DNA from: JBGPBY01 sp041481485
GTDB lineage: Bacteria > Acidobacteriota > Terriglobia > 20CM-2-55-15
Reading direction: 5' to 3'
Assembly: GCA_041481485.1 (NCBI GenBank)
Contig: JBGPBY010000459.1
Location: forward strand, 1 to 6,012
Length of the DNA stretch: 6,012 bases
The position numbers and the translations under genes are program-made. The stretch's first letter is position 1; every line of letters starts with the position of its first letter. Of the stretch, positions 5,286 to 6,012 are shown one piece after another. Below the pieces are notes generated by a model. The model ran no database searches. It worked only from the letters and a program-made list of their open reading frames with translations, and had not been told where the DNA came from.

Positions 5286-5596
5286 ATGACGCTATCCGCG
5301 TAATTGGTTGCCGCTTTACTCATTTGCGGTTCGGCATTCGCCCAATCCCAAAGTCCCGAAGCCGGCGCTTGGGGCGACGCTGTCGAAGGCGTCCAGATGC
5401 GCCTCGCGGCAGCCCAATTGGCGACGCCGCAAGTGCCGGTGTTCGAGCTGCAACTACGCAACCGCGGAGCCGACACGTGACGTATGTTGCCGAGGCTGTG
5501 AATAGCCGTGCAGACATCGAAATCGACGGCGTTTCGTATGAAGGAGCCAGACCCTTTTTATCGCTCGGTCCACGATTTCTCCCGGTAATCGCTTGA
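5286..5596 (+). pseudogene. Small secreted protein, broken by a stop in the signal peptide and a frameshift
   Basis: From the ATG at 5286 the frame reads MTLSA, stop (TAA, 5301-5303), then LVAALLICGSAFAQ, a clear signal-peptide core with an A-F-A cleavage site. It continues with SPEAGAWGDAVEGVQMRL and VPVFELQLRNRGADT to a TGA at 5478. The next frame, from about 5477, carries on sensibly as VTYVAEAVNSRADIEIDGVSYEG and ends at TGA (5594-5596). So one base is missing near 5474-5477. The AWGxAVxGVQMxL...VPVFExQLRN pattern recalls small exported proteins of Acidobacteriota with no known function; these are longer, so the 3' end is probably lost too. A TTG start just after the TAA could rescue the signal peptide but not the frameshift. 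The gap from 5084 to 5285 before it holds no other gene. Confidence 0.6.
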
Positions 5597-5671
5597 CCGG
5601 TTGAACTTCGCCCAGTTACCGTGCAATTTCGTCCATTGAAGGAAAGGTCTATTCGCGCGAGTGCAATCCAT

Positions 5672-6012
5672 ATGATAACCGGCGAGATTAAGAGCCAGAT
5701 CGATCAAATCTGGAATGCGTTCTGGTCCGGTGGAATCTCCAATCCACTGGAAGTTATCGAGCAAATTACATATCTGCTTTTTCTGCGGCGTCTGGATGAC
5801 CTGCACACGCTTGAAGAAAACAAAGCGGCAACCCTGAAGAAGCCGATGGAACGCCGTATCTTTCCAAAGGGGAAGGACGCACGAGGCCAGGCCTACGAAG
5901 ACGTGCGCTGGTCCCGTTTCAAGAACATGGCTCCGTCGGATATGTATACCGTTGTCAGCGAGCACGTCTTCCCTTTTCTCCGAACGCTGGGCGGCGACGA
6001 CTCCACCTACGC
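5672..6012 (+). CDS. hsdM: Type I restriction-modification methyltransferase subunit HsdM, N-terminal part
   Basis: The 5' end is complete and the gene runs off the window after 113 codons. It matches the HsdM N-terminal helical domain (HsdM_N) throughout: MITGEIKSQIDQIWNAFWSG at the start, GISNPLEVIEQITYLLFLRRLDD (residues 21-43), ATLKKPMERRIFP, RWSRFKN (79-85), then SEHVFPFLRTLGGDDSTY. With HsdS this subunit forms the M2S1 complex that methylates adenine at N6 in a bipartite target; with HsdR it restricts unmodified DNA. The AdoMet-binding motif and the NPPY/F catalytic motif lie beyond the window. The ATG at 5672 gives the usual family start; a purine-rich GAAGGAAAGG lies about 25 nt upstream, too far for a good ribosome site. 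The frame is open upstream to a GTG at 5621, which is less likely. hsdS and hsdR are expected downstream. Confidence 0.93.
   Translation, partial: MITGEIKSQIDQIWNAFWSGGISNPLEVIEQITYLLFLRRLDDLHTLEENKAATLKKPMERRIFPKGKDARGQAYEDVRWSRFKNMAPSDMYTVVSEHVFPFLRTLGGDDSTY

Noticed and set aside
5122..5300. Minus-strand open frame ending in TGA upstream of the oxidoreductase gene (reads ...VAVWTGANGKPGAES...)
   Set aside because: No start codon, no ribosome site, and I recognise no relatives; too short to support as a gene or relic.
5558..5965. Minus-strand frame of 135 codons near the right edge
   Set aside because: It is the antisense shadow of hsdM, whose conserved sequence is unmistakable on the plus strand.
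1..6012. CRISPR array, tRNA, rRNA or insertion sequence
   Set aside because: No regularly spaced repeats, no cloverleaf or rRNA-like stretch, and no transposase or terminal inverted repeats were seen; the only direct repeat is the two-copy 30-mer.

Overview
The window reads as accessory chromosomal DNA from a moderately GC-rich environmental bacterium. Three things point towards Acidobacteriota: the style of the small hypothetical proteins, the carboxypeptidase-regulatory-like surface protein, and a PadR regulator that seems to have had a coupled partner. This taxonomic call is inference; there is no rRNA or marker gene here.

Left part (1-2200), all on the minus strand. Reading from right to left there is a 79-residue LexA-type winged-helix protein (1771-2010), a 165-residue conserved hypothetical (1088-1585), a 211-residue conserved hypothetical (349-984), and a small helix-turn-helix-like protein whose 3' end looks broken (31-261). 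The first two carry a near-identical 30-nt element (27/30) upstream of their starts, spaced exactly 490 bp apart. This suggests shared control of a small module.

Middle part (2200-3700), a zone of damaged genes. A DUF5678-like gene (minus strand, to 2630) appears frameshifted just after its ATG. Its coupled neighbour, a retropepsin-like aspartic protease (to 2200), has an in-frame TAG that separates the DTGS motif from the ILGRD motif. Directly against the 5' end of the DUF5678 gene begins a plus-strand fragment of a carboxypeptidase-regulatory-like protein (to 3628) that has lost its signal peptide, so a rearrangement joint probably lies near 2825-2840.

Right part (3660-6012). A PadR regulator (3681-4040, minus) has an intact winged helix but a one-base insertion that replaces its C-terminal tail. 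A 9-codon stub follows it, possibly the start of a lost partner gene. Two 13-bp operator-like sites sit 22 bp apart in front of PadR. An intact luciferase-like flavin oxidoreductase (4100-5083, minus) lies upstream. Then comes a pseudogene of a small secreted protein (5286-5596, plus) with a stop in its signal peptide and a frameshift. The window ends inside hsdM (5672 onward, plus), the methyltransferase subunit of a type I restriction-modification system.

Overall the window looks like the eroding flank of a restriction-modification locus. At least five genes carry disabling lesions while the neighbouring genes are intact. Real decay and assembly or sequencing error cannot be told apart from this sequence alone.
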